Positions 18,991-26,638 of a stretch of 64,000 nucleotides of DNA are shown here, one piece after another. Positions within the stretch are counted from its first letter, which is position 1. Every line of letters begins with the position of its first letter. Both the position numbers and the translations under genes were made by a program. Location of the stretch: the NCBI GenBank assembly GCA_900471605.1, contig UCEY01000046.1, forward strand, positions 8,552 through 72,551, read 5' to 3'. The notes beneath the pieces were generated by a model. The model made no database searches. It had not been told where the DNA came from and saw only the letters and a list, made by a program, of their open reading frames with translations. The DNA is from Hyphomicrobiales bacterium (GTDB taxonomy: Bacteria; Pseudomonadota; Alphaproteobacteria; Rhizobiales; Rhizobiaceae).

Positions 18991-19024
18991 CGTATACTGG
19001 CGGTGCATGACACTTGCGTGACGC
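18991..19024 (-). promoter_or_regulatory. PHO box and -10 element of phoA
   Basis: Read on the minus strand, GCGTCAC-GCAA-GTGTCAT (19024-19007) fits the two 7-base repeats with a 4-base spacer of the PhoB site CTGTCAT-N4-CTGTCAT at 10 of 14 positions, the second repeat at 6 of 7. TATACG (18996-18991) follows 10 bases later, the usual distance from a PHO box to the -10 element. This predicts phosphate-starvation control. Confidence 0.65.
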
Positions 19025-19109
19025 CAACCATGGATCGAGGTGCCTGGGCGAACGATGTCGCGAGGCGGAAAGAACAATGTTTTGAAGGGGAATCCTGCTC
19101 CGGAAACGG

Positions 19110-19227
19110 AAAAAGCCTGGCGCGGGAGGAGGGTGCGCCAGGCTTTAAACTTGATCGACAACTGGGAGGAGGAGGATGTTGCCGATCCGTATCGAGCAAC
19201 ACTGGGAGGAGGAGTGCGTCGCTCGAT
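19110..19227 (-). ncRNA. Alpha-r14/'cuckoo'-type trans-acting sRNA with three anti-Shine-Dalgarno loops
   Basis: On the minus strand about 118 nt fold into three consecutive hairpins, each exposing a CCUCCUCCC-type motif in its loop. Hairpin 1: 19227-19191, stem AUCGAGC/GCUCGAU. Hairpin 2: 19187-19153, stem GAUCG..CAAC/GUUG..CGAUC. Hairpin 3: 19146-19112, a perfect 12-bp stem AAAGCCUGGCGC/GCGCCAGGCUUU, followed by a U run, so it is also the terminator. Size, three-hairpin layout and CCUCCUCCC loops match what is known of the rhizobial alpha-r14 (NfeR1/cuckoo) family, which blocks ribosome-binding sites of target mRNAs. A good promoter precedes it. It lies between divergent phoA and rnd. Confidence 0.85.
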
Positions 19228-19234
19228 GACCAGA

Positions 19235-19263
19235 GATATAGGCTAATCGTTTAATCACGCCAA
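19235..19263 (-). promoter_or_regulatory. Promoter of the anti-Shine-Dalgarno sRNA
   Basis: Minus strand TTGGCG (19263-19258), 17-base spacer, TATATC (19240-19235). The predicted start, seven to eight bases on, falls at about 19227, exactly the base of the first hairpin. Confidence 0.6.
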
Positions 19264-19443
19264 CCCACCCTGTTGCAATGCAGCAATGCGTTGGGCGCAC
19301 GGCTGAGCAAATGCCCAGAGATCATTCCGTCGCTCATCCCCACGCTTCCAAAGCGCCTGGGATCGAGCTTCCCAAGATCACCGTTTCCCCGGTGAAAAAC
19401 GTGGTCTATAGCAACCCTTGCAGACAGGCAGACGGAGACGGAC

Positions 19444-20067
19444 ATGGCAGAGATCAGATACCACGAAGGCGATATTCCGGCAGCGGATGCGGCGCGCTAC
19501 GCCGGAGCGATCGCCATCGACACGGAAACGCTCGGCCTCGTGCCGCGCCGGGACCGGCTTTGCGTCGTGCAGCTTTCGCCGGGTGACGGTTCCGCCGACG
19601 TGATCCGGATCGCCGCCGGGCAGAACCAGGCGCCCAATCTCGTCGCCATGCTTGCCGACCCGACGCGCCAGAAGATCTTCCATTACGGCCGCTTCGACAT
19701 TGCCGTTCTGTTCCATACGTTCGGCGTCACCACGACGCCGGTCTTCTGCACCAAGATCGCCTCGCGCCTGACCCGCACCTATACGGACCGGCACGGGCTC
19801 AAGGACAATCTCAAGGAAATGCTCGATGTCGACGTTTCCAAGGCGCAGCAGCAATCCGACTGGGCGGCCGACGTGCTTTCGCCGGCGCAGCTCGAATATG
19901 CGGCTTCCGACGTGCTCCACCTGCATGCGCTGCGCGACAAGTTGAACCACCGGCTCGTGCGCGACAAGCGCGCCGAACTGGCAGAGGCCTGTTTCGAATT
20001 CCTGCCGACCAGGGCGAAGCTGGATCTGCTCGGCTGGGAAGAGGCCGATATCTTCGCCCATAGCTGA
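19444..20067 (+). CDS. rnd: Ribonuclease D (short form)
   Basis: 3'-5' exoribonuclease domain of the DEDD superfamily, 207 residues. Exo I IAIDTETLG (Asp and Glu), Exo II FHYGRFDIAVL, Exo III YAASDVLHLHAL in the DEDDy form. It lacks the HRDC domain of the longer E. coli RNase D, as many alphaproteobacterial copies do. GGAGACGGAC precedes the ATG. The region 19264-19443 upstream has no other gene. Likely roles are tRNA 3' processing or RNA turnover. Confidence 0.85.
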   Translation: MAEIRYHEGDIPAADAARYAGAIAIDTETLGLVPRRDRLCVVQLSPGDGSADVIRIAAGQNQAPNLVAMLADPTRQKIFHYGRFDIAVLFHTFGVTTTPVFCTKIASRLTRTYTDRHGLKDNLKEMLDVDVSKAQQQSDWAADVLSPAQLEYAASDVLHLHALRDKLNHRLVRDKRAELAEACFEFLPTRAKLDLLGWEEADIFAHS

Positions 20068-20167
20068 CGCCATTAAGCGGAGGCCGTCTTCGGCACATGC
20101 GGATCGGCATGTATCGAACGGCCTGCGCCCGAATATGATAAAGAGTGGCATTACTTCTAGTTGCCCG

Positions 20168-20183
20168 GTAATATCTCGTTAAC
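20168..20183 (+). promoter_or_regulatory. CtrA-like binding site upstream of an orphan gene
   Basis: GTAA-N7-TTAAC differs at one position from the alphaproteobacterial CtrA full site TTAA-N7-TTAAC. It lies about 57 bases before the start at 20240, a plausible promoter position. Confidence 0.4.
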
Positions 20184-20239
20184 CCTTCAAATCTAACTTT
20201 GCCCCCGGTGTAACTCTCGACGAGACCGGATTTCGGGCC

Positions 20240-21280
20240 ATGTTGCTTCCTACCCAGCAGACCTATGGGCTTGCCGCGACCAACATGATGCAGTCGATGC
20301 TCGACAGCATCGAGGAGCAGCGCAAGAAGGACGAAGAGCAGCGGACCGGCAAAAAGAGCGATCCGGTCGTCGAAGCCCGCATCAGCGCCAGCGAAGACGC
20401 CAAGCGCGCCCGCGACAAGATCACCACCGCCCTTTTCGGCGTCAACAGCACCGATCCCAACGAGTTGAAGATCGAGCTCGTCGACCGGCTGGCTTCCAAG
20501 GTCGGCATCGATACCGACGAGGCGCGTTCCTCCTACAAGCTCGGCAAGGCGCTGGAAGACGCACTGAAGGACCTCGGAGAGGCCGGCTCGGCCAAGCTCG
20601 AGGAAGATCTCGGCCTCAAGGACATGGGCATCTCGATCGATACGCTGCTGGCGGCGATCAAGAACCCCTATGGCGACGACAACCAGCGTCTGATGGAGGG
20701 CCTCAACCGCAAGGCCAATGGCGGCAAGCTGGACACCGAAGTCGAACGCGTGGTGCAGCGGCTCGAGGATGCCGCCGATCCGAAGACGCTGGAAGAGCTG
20801 AAGCTCGGTCCGCAGGGCTACGATCCGACCCGCGTCGAAGACGCCGAAACCCGCGCCGAACGCCAGGATGACATCCTTGCGGCCGAAGCCGGCAAGAAGC
20901 TTGAAGATGTCCAGAAGGTTCAGGACGTCATCGAAAAGAAGAATGACGAGGCGGCAAAGCCTGCCGCCGTTGGTGCGGCCGACAAGGCATCCGCCGACGA
21001 CACCGAGCTGCTTGCCCTGTTTGCCGCAGCCGCCGAGCAGGTGGCCAGTTCCGACACGGGCAACGGAACCGACAGCCTCGTTTCCGACGACAGCTCCGCC
21101 GCGTCCCCGGACACCGGCGAGATGCTTGTAGACAATGAAGCGCCGACCAATGAAATCGCCGCGAAAGCGATCGAGGAGCTTGCCGCCGACAACGCCGAGG
21201 AACCCCCTGCCGATATCATCCCCGTGCGCGTGGACGAGATCGGCATTTATGAACTGTTGAAGAAGAAGTTGGCTGCGTGA
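20240..21280 (+). CDS. Hypothetical acidic protein
   Basis: 346 residues, not recognised. No signal peptide or membrane segment. Highly charged: the first ~230 residues are predicted helical (DSIEEQRKKDEEQRTGKK; LGKALEDALKDLGEAGSAKLEEDLGL) with a repeated theme of Leu-rich acidic helices. Residues ~245-330 are a low-complexity Ala/Asp/Ser/Glu linker, and a short conserved-looking end reads VDEIGIYELLKKKLAA. A CtrA-like site lies upstream. The next gene on the strand is also an orphan with a CtrA-like site, so the two may act together. It could be a structural or regulatory cytosolic protein; no function is claimed. Confidence 0.7.
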   Translation: MLLPTQQTYGLAATNMMQSMLDSIEEQRKKDEEQRTGKKSDPVVEARISASEDAKRARDKITTALFGVNSTDPNELKIELVDRLASKVGIDTDEARSSYKLGKALEDALKDLGEAGSAKLEEDLGLKDMGISIDTLLAAIKNPYGDDNQRLMEGLNRKANGGKLDTEVERVVQRLEDAADPKTLEELKLGPQGYDPTRVEDAETRAERQDDILAAEAGKKLEDVQKVQDVIEKKNDEAAKPAAVGAADKASADDTELLALFAAAAEQVASSDTGNGTDSLVSDDSSAASPDTGEMLVDNEAPTNEIAAKAIEELAADNAEEPPADIIPVRVDEIGIYELLKKKLAA

Positions 21281-21361
21281 TCCTGCAATAACCCCACTCT
21301 CCCCCTCATCCGTCTCGCCATGGATCAATTCCGCTGACTTTTTAGCGGAAGGCGAAGACCG

Positions 21362-21377
21362 TTAGCGAATTGTTAAC
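21362..21377 (+). promoter_or_regulatory. CtrA-like binding site upstream of the second orphan gene
   Basis: TTAG-N7-TTAAC, one mismatch from the CtrA full site, 140 bases before the start at 21518. The rest of 21281-21517 holds a 7-bp hairpin (TTCCGCT/AGCGGAA near 21330-21352) and no gene that I can support. Confidence 0.4.
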
Positions 21378-21517
21378 CTTTTTGCCGCACAGTCATATCT
21401 GTGTATCGGCACTGGCGACGCCATGAGGCGTTCCGGTCGCAACGCCGCTCGTTGCGAAAAGACAAGAACCGTTTGGCCGAGCTGTCCTGTCGTCTCTATC
21501 AGACATTGGAGCGGACG

Positions 21518-23170
21518 ATGCTGCCCCCGGTTCGTACCAGTTCATTCGTCGACTATCAGGCCCCTTCGCAGCAACCGATGCTGCGTCAGCGGATCGACGT
21601 GGCCAATACCGTGGCGAACAGCAGCTTGATCGGTTCCTCGCCGATGTCGGCGGGACGGCTGGACGTTCTTTCGCTTTCGGCCCAGCTCCAGCTCGCCCAG
21701 GGGTTTTCCGTCTTCGCCGAAACCATCGGCCGGCTGATCAAGGTCCCGCGCCGCGAAGGCGAGACGCTGGCGGATTATGCCCAACGCCTTTCCGAAGCGG
21801 TAAAGGCGATGAACCCCGCCGAAAAGGCAGCCCTCGAGCGGACGCTCAACCAGCTGGTCAAGGGCATTTCGATCCGCCTGCTCACCGAAATCCTCAACAA
21901 TCCGGCCGGTCCCGAAGCGGCGCGCGTCGCCATGCAGCTGGAAACCGCGCAACTGCTCGACCGCGATCTCGCCGCGAAAGCCGTCGTCAGCTCCTATCGA
22001 CAGAATGCCGGGGCAGAACAGGTGTCGAACCCGGCGCAACCGGCGAACACCGCGCCTTCCGCGCCCGGCCAGGCGGCCGTAACCGTGCCCGCGGCAGACG
22101 CGGAGGCTCAGACGGCGCAACCCGGCGAGGACGCGGCGATCGATGGAGCCCTGCCGGAGGAGATCGTCGCGGAAGCCACCGCGCAGGAGGCGGAAGCACC
22201 GCCCTCGACGACCGTTTCCGGCGCCCCTTGGGATACTGCCGCGCTTTCCGCGCAAACCGAGGCCTCGGCGGCCTTCGCCGACGAGGCTGCATTGCAGGCG
22301 AGCGCCGAGGCCGATCCGGCCGCATCGGCATCCGCACAGGAAGCGGCCGAGCTCACGGAAAGCGAGACGCCGGAGCTCGCTGGCGCGCGCACCGAGGATA
22401 CCGCCGAAAGCCCATCCGCCACGCGTCCGGATGAAGGCCGGCAGGCCGCGAATGCGGCGGCTGGCGACCGGCGCACGTCTCAACCCGTCTTTTATGATGC
22501 TCCGGCGCTGGCCCGGCTTTCCCAGCGCGGCCTCGAACAGCAGGGCGGCGCACGCGCGCTCAATGCCGAGAAGCAGCCCGCTGGCGCGACGACCATATGG
22601 CTGGCGGAAGTGCTTGCCGAAGCGACCAGCGATCTTCTCGACGGTCTGCCGGTCGCGGCAAGACAACTGCCGGAACAGCAGGCGCTGCAGCAGTTGACCG
22701 ACAGGGAGCTCATCGCAAAATCCGCCATGCAGGCGAGCGATACAGCGGGCGCCGCCATGGCAAAACCCGCCCTGCCAGCAACCGACGAACCGGCGAGCAC
22801 CGGTTCAACGAACCGCGCCGCCGGTACTCCTGCGAACGCAAACGGTCATCCGGCAGGTGCGACGGAACTTGCCGAACAGCTCGCTCTCCCGATCGCCATG
22901 CCGCCGATGTTCCGCGACGGCGTTGCCCTTCCCTATGTCGCCTATCCGCCCGAAGAGCGCGAGCGGGACCCCGAGGAGCGCAAGACCAAGGCAATCTCGG
23001 AGACCGATGAGGACGGCGAACAGCAGCATTCGGCCGGCGAACAGGCATTCGGCGAAGAGGGCCCGGCCGACGACCAGGATCAGGACGACGGCGACGAGGT
23101 TTCCCAGGAAGCCACCGAGAATGCGGAGCGCGCGAACGACCTCTACTGGCGCATGGCGGGCTGGGCCTGA
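21518..23170 (+). CDS. Hypothetical Ala/Glu-rich protein
   Basis: 550 residues from the ATG at 21518 (GGAG six bases upstream); the frame reaches back to 21401, but that part is Arg-rich and has no ribosome site. Three parts are visible. There is an ordered helical N-terminal domain (about 1-165, with LSLSAQLQLAQGFSVFAETI and LNQLVKGISIRLLTEILNNP). A long Ala/Glu/Pro low-complexity region follows (about 170-430). A C-terminal acidic segment ends in the aromatic tail ANDLYWRMAGWA. The layout (helical head, disordered middle, short C-terminal tag) recalls flagellar hook-length type proteins, but I see no FliK signature, so no function is given. Confidence 0.65.
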   Translation: MLPPVRTSSFVDYQAPSQQPMLRQRIDVANTVANSSLIGSSPMSAGRLDVLSLSAQLQLAQGFSVFAETIGRLIKVPRREGETLADYAQRLSEAVKAMNPAEKAALERTLNQLVKGISIRLLTEILNNPAGPEAARVAMQLETAQLLDRDLAAKAVVSSYRQNAGAEQVSNPAQPANTAPSAPGQAAVTVPAADAEAQTAQPGEDAAIDGALPEEIVAEATAQEAEAPPSTTVSGAPWDTAALSAQTEASAAFADEAALQASAEADPAASASAQEAAELTESETPELAGARTEDTAESPSATRPDEGRQAANAAAGDRRTSQPVFYDAPALARLSQRGLEQQGGARALNAEKQPAGATTIWLAEVLAEATSDLLDGLPVAARQLPEQQALQQLTDRELIAKSAMQASDTAGAAMAKPALPATDEPASTGSTNRAAGTPANANGHPAGATELAEQLALPIAMPPMFRDGVALPYVAYPPEERERDPEERKTKAISETDEDGEQQHSAGEQAFGEEGPADDQDQDDGDEVSQEATENAERANDLYWRMAGWA

Positions 23171-23197
23171 ATTCCGCTTCCAAAAACCGCGCATGAA

Positions 23198-23227
23198 AAA
23201 ACCGCCGGACTTGCATCCGGCGGTTTT
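23198..23227. terminator. Bidirectional terminator between the orphan gene and rpsA
   Basis: AAAACCGCCGGA (23198-23209) and TCCGGCGGTTTT (23216-23227) form a 12-bp perfect stem with the loop CTTGCA and A/T runs on both sides. It can serve the convergent genes ending at 23170 (plus) and 23249 (minus). Confidence 0.85.
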
Positions 23228-23248
23228 CGATTTTCTGCGAGGCGTCGA

Positions 23249-24955
23249 TTACTCGTTGTTGCCGCGGTTCTTCAGGGCAGCACCGAGGATGTCGCCGAGC
23301 GACGCGCCAGAGTCGGACGAACCGAACTGAGCGACGGCTTCCTTCTCTTCCGCGATCTCGAGAGCCTTGATCGACAGCATGACCTTGCGGTCCTTCTTGG
23401 AGAAGTTGACGACGCGGGCATCGAAGACCTGGCCGACCGAGAAACGCTCCGGACGCTGATCGTCGCGATCGCGTGCCAGGTCGTTGCGGCGGATGAAGGA
23501 GGTGATGTCTTCGTGGTTGACGAGACGAACCTCTACGCCACCGTCGTTGACGGCGATGACTTCGCACGACACGACGGCATTCTTGCGCAGGTCGCCGGAA
23601 GCGGCGGCTTCGCCGACCGAGTCCTTGCCGAGCTGCTTGATGCCGAGCGAGATGCGCTCCTTGTCGACGTCCACATCGAGAACGACAGCCTTGACGACGT
23701 CGCCCTTGTTGAACTCCTCGATGACCTGTTCGCCCGGACGGTTCCAGTCGAGGTCGGAGAGGTGGACCATGCCGTCGACGTCGCCTTCGAGGCCGATGAA
23801 CAGGCCGAATTCGGTCTTGTTCTTGACTTCGCCTTCGACTTCGGTGCCGGCCGGATGCGAGTAGGCAAATGCCTGCCACGGATTTTCGAGCGTCTGCTTC
23901 AGGCCAAGCGAGATACGGCGCTTGGACGGATCGACTTCGAGAACGACCACGTCAACATCCTGCGTCGTGGACAGGATCTTGCCGGGATGGACGTTCTTCT
24001 TGGTCCAGGACATTTCGGAAATGTGGATGAGGCCTTCGATGCCCGGCTCCAGCTCGACGAACGCACCGTAGTCGGTGATGTTCGTGACGGTACCGGAAAT
24101 CTTCTTGCCGACCGGATACTTGGCGGCAATGCCATCCCACGGATCCGACTCGAGCTGCTTCATGCCGAGCGAGATGCGGTGGGTTTCCTGGTTGATGCGG
24201 ATGATCTGTACCTTGACCTGCTGGCCGATGGACAGGATTTCCGACGGATGGTTCACGCGGCGCCATGCCATGTCGGTGACGTGCAGGAGGCCGTCGATGC
24301 CGCCGAGGTCAACGAACGCACCGTAATCGGTGATGTTCTTGACGACGCCGTCAACAACCTGGCCTTCTTCGAGGTTCTGAACGATTTCAGAACGCTGCTC
24401 GGCGCGGCTTTCTTCGAGAACCGTGCGGCGCGAAACCACGATGTTGCCGCGGCGCTTGTCCATCTTGAGGATTTCGAAGGGCTGCGGGTTGTGCATGAGC
24501 GGGGTGACGTCGCGGATCGGGCGGATGTCGACCTGCGAACGCGGCAGGAAGGCGACGGCGCCGTCGAGATCGACGGTGAAGCCACCCTTGACCTGGTTGA
24601 AGATGACGCCTTCGACACGTTCGCCGGCTTCGAACTTGAGCTCGAGCTTGACCCAGCTCTCTTCGCGGCGAGCCTTCTCGCGCGACAGAACCGCTTCGCC
24701 CAGCGCGTTTTCGATGCGCTCGACGTAAACTTCGACTTCGTCGCCGACCTTCAGCGAACCGTCCTTGCCCTTGACGCCGAATTCCTTCAGCGCGATGCGG
24801 CCTTCGACCTTGAGGCCGACGTCCACAACCGCGACGTCCTTTTCGATCGCCGTGACGATACCCTTGGCGACATAGCCTTCGGCCAGATCGTTGGTAGCGT
24901 AGGACTCTTCGAGGAGGGCTGCGAAGTCCTCCCGCGTGGGGTTAGATACTGCCAT
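23249..24955 (-). CDS. rpsA: 30S ribosomal protein S1
   Basis: 568 residues; binds mRNA on the 30S subunit. Six S1-type OB repeats can be followed (e.g. EGYVAKGIVTAIEKDVAVVDV, DGVVKNITDYGAFVDLGGIDG, SGTVTNITDYGAFVELEPGIEG, EGEVKNKTEFGLFIGLEGDVDG), with the family block SWTKKNVHPGKI. The ATG at 24955 follows AGGAG and gives the standard start MAVSNPTREDFAALLEES. A 7-bp stem (GGGCCCG/CGGGTCCC with one bulge) sits just before the ribosome site and might serve S1 autoregulation. The 138 bases to cmk hold no gene. Confidence 0.97.
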   Translation of the reverse strand: MAVSNPTREDFAALLEESYATNDLAEGYVAKGIVTAIEKDVAVVDVGLKVEGRIALKEFGVKGKDGSLKVGDEVEVYVERIENALGEAVLSREKARREESWVKLELKFEAGERVEGVIFNQVKGGFTVDLDGAVAFLPRSQVDIRPIRDVTPLMHNPQPFEILKMDKRRGNIVVSRRTVLEESRAEQRSEIVQNLEEGQVVDGVVKNITDYGAFVDLGGIDGLLHVTDMAWRRVNHPSEILSIGQQVKVQIIRINQETHRISLGMKQLESDPWDGIAAKYPVGKKISGTVTNITDYGAFVELEPGIEGLIHISEMSWTKKNVHPGKILSTTQDVDVVVLEVDPSKRRISLGLKQTLENPWQAFAYSHPAGTEVEGEVKNKTEFGLFIGLEGDVDGMVHLSDLDWNRPGEQVIEEFNKGDVVKAVVLDVDVDKERISLGIKQLGKDSVGEAAASGDLRKNAVVSCEVIAVNDGGVEVRLVNHEDITSFIRRNDLARDRDDQRPERFSVGQVFDARVVNFSKKDRKVMLSIKALEIAEEKEAVAQFGSSDSGASLGDILGAALKNRGNNE

Positions 24956-25093
24956 GAAATCTCCTGAGGGACCCGATACGGGCCCATACAGCGCCGGTGG
25001 TTCGTGTTGCACATGCCCAAAGATCAGGTCCGCCTCTCTCATCGGGGTTTCCGTGGGAGGCAATCCGGCGCAGGGACCGAACTTCGGGCTATT

Positions 25094-25738
25094 CTATTTC
25101 GATTGTCTTTTCAGGGCCGCATCGATGATGGTCTTCGCGGCCCGAAACGCGGCCTCTATACTCATTTCCGAGGTATCAAGCAAGTGCGCATCGTCGGCGG
25201 GCTTCAAGGGACTGTCGGCCCGGCCCATATCGCGCTCGTCGCGCTTCTTCACGTCGGAGAAGATGCCGTCGTAATCCGCCTCGCCGCCCTTGCCGACGAT
25301 CTCGTCGTAACGGCGCCTTGCCCTGACATCCGCCGATGCGGTGACATAAAGCTTCACCGGCGCATCGGGGCAGACGACGGTGCCGATGTCCCGGCCGTCG
25401 AGAACCGTGCCGGGCTGCCTCCGGGAAAAGGCGCGCTGCGCCTCCACCAGGGCCCGGCGGACGGAAGGCATGACGGCGATCTTCGAGGCCGCCTCGCCGA
25501 TCGCATGGGCAGACAATATATCGCGGTCGAGGCCGGAGAGCTCAACCTCGCGCGCCATCTTCTCGGCGACCTTCTCGTCATCGAGCGGCAGGCCGGCATC
25601 AAGAAGCGCCTTGGCCGCGGCACGATAGGTCAGCCCCGTATCGAGATGGTGGAAACCGTAGGCCTCGGCGATCTGACGGGACAGCGTGCCCTTGCCGGCT
25701 GCGGCCGGACCGTCGATGGCGATAATCATTGCAGGCAT
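25094..25738 (-). CDS. cmk: Cytidylate kinase
   Basis: Phosphorylates CMP/dCMP with ATP. 214 residues from the ATG at 25738. P-loop IAIDGPAAAGKGTLS (about 5-19), HLDTGLTYRA (substrate region), DGRDIGTVVCPDA, and the lid with ARRRYDEIV. An in-frame ATG at 25753 overlaps the paiB stop (ATGA) and would suggest coupling; I prefer 25738 for its length and the GGAT upstream. The usual neighbour aroA is absent; paiB takes its place. Confidence 0.93.
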   Translation of the reverse strand: MPAMIIAIDGPAAAGKGTLSRQIAEAYGFHHLDTGLTYRAAAKALLDAGLPLDDEKVAEKMAREVELSGLDRDILSAHAIGEAASKIAVMPSVRRALVEAQRAFSRRQPGTVLDGRDIGTVVCPDAPVKLYVTASADVRARRRYDEIVGKGGEADYDGIFSDVKKRDERDMGRADSPLKPADDAHLLDTSEMSIEAAFRAAKTIIDAALKRQSK

Positions 25739-25749
25739 TAAATCCAAAC

Positions 25750-26391
25750 TCATGCGTCGCGCATGGCTCCATAGTGGCGGACGAGATCCGCCATATCGCC
25801 CTGCCCCGGCATTTCATCAAGCCCCGCCGCGACACCTTCACGGTCGCCGACGGGACGGTTCTGGCTGACCTTCCACTTGCCCTCGATCTCGGCGATCTCG
25901 ATTTCGATGCCGACGATGCCCTTCAATTGCGCGCGGATGAAATCGTCGGGCGCATCGCTGACGGCCCAGGGCATGGCGCGCGCGCCCTCGTGCTGGCTGG
26001 TGATGGCATTGATCTGGGCAAGCAGCCAGTCGGCATCCTCGACGATGCGGGCCGCGCCTCTTGCCTGGACGATCGCATAGTTCCAGGTGGGCACGACCTT
26101 CCCGGTCTCGCGCTTGGTCTGGTACCAGGAGGGCGTGACGTAGGAATCGGCTCCCTGGAAGACGGCGAGGACCGGCGCACCGTCGCGAATGTCCTTCCAT
26201 TGGCCGTTGGCGCGGGCAAGATGCAGGCGCAGCGTCCCTTTTTCCGAAGCTTGGGCATCGAGATGAAACGGCACCGGATTGGCGAGCAGGCCGGACGTGC
26301 CCGATGTAACCAGCAGCCCGAGCGGACGGGCACGGATCAGCGCGTGCTGCGTGCCAAGATCCTCTTCGCGAAAATGCGGCGGCTGATACAT
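25750..26391 (-). CDS. paiB: FMN-binding negative transcriptional regulator, PaiB family
   Basis: 213 residues with the flavin-reductase-like split-barrel fold of PF04299. It begins with the family hallmark MYQPPHFREED and contains LLANPVPFHLD, LRLHLARANGQWKDI, YVTPSWYQTKRETGKVVPTWNYAIVQARG and a C-terminal VSQNRPVGDREGVAAGL. Named after Bacillus PaiB, which affects sporulation and protease genes; most homologues are uncharacterised FMN or haem binders. Its stop overlaps an in-frame ATG of cmk, so it could share a transcript with cmk. Confidence 0.85.
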   Translation of the reverse strand: MYQPPHFREEDLGTQHALIRARPLGLLVTSGTSGLLANPVPFHLDAQASEKGTLRLHLARANGQWKDIRDGAPVLAVFQGADSYVTPSWYQTKRETGKVVPTWNYAIVQARGAARIVEDADWLLAQINAITSQHEGARAMPWAVSDAPDDFIRAQLKGIVGIEIEIAEIEGKWKVSQNRPVGDREGVAAGLDEMPGQGDMADLVRHYGAMRDA

Positions 26392-26462
26392 GCTCTTGAC
26401 CTCTTGTCGCTTGGCCCGCGGCAGGCTGCGGACTTGGCCCGTCAGGACGGAATTTTCCCGTC

Positions 26463-26636
26463 ATGACTAACATAGAGCCTGTGATCGGTCACCGCATTCA
26501 CCCTTATGGGGCCTATGAAAAGTTTGTCTTTGACATCAAAGAGCACAAGCCTTATGGGGACCGGCTTAGATTTTCACCCTATAAAGCCGCGTCCAAGCGG
26601 CGCGCCGAACTATTCGGCCATCCCATGAGGCTCTGA
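26463..26636 (+). CDS. Possible 57-residue protein upstream of the FYDLN gene
   Basis: An ORF from ATG 26463 ends two bases before the GTG of the FYDLN-acid gene, so the two could be coupled. The peptide is basic and aromatic, with an internal repeat (HPYGAYEKFVF and KPYGDRLRF) mirrored in DNA by two copies of CCTTATGGGG. Its third codon positions are less GC-rich than those of neighbours. No good Shine-Dalgarno (AGGA lies 15 bases upstream). It may be a small protein, a leader, or part of a structured RNA. I do not recognise it. Confidence 0.4.
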   Translation: MTNIEPVIGHRIHPYGAYEKFVFDIKEHKPYGDRLRFSPYKAASKRRAELFGHPMRL

Positions 26637-26638
26637 CT

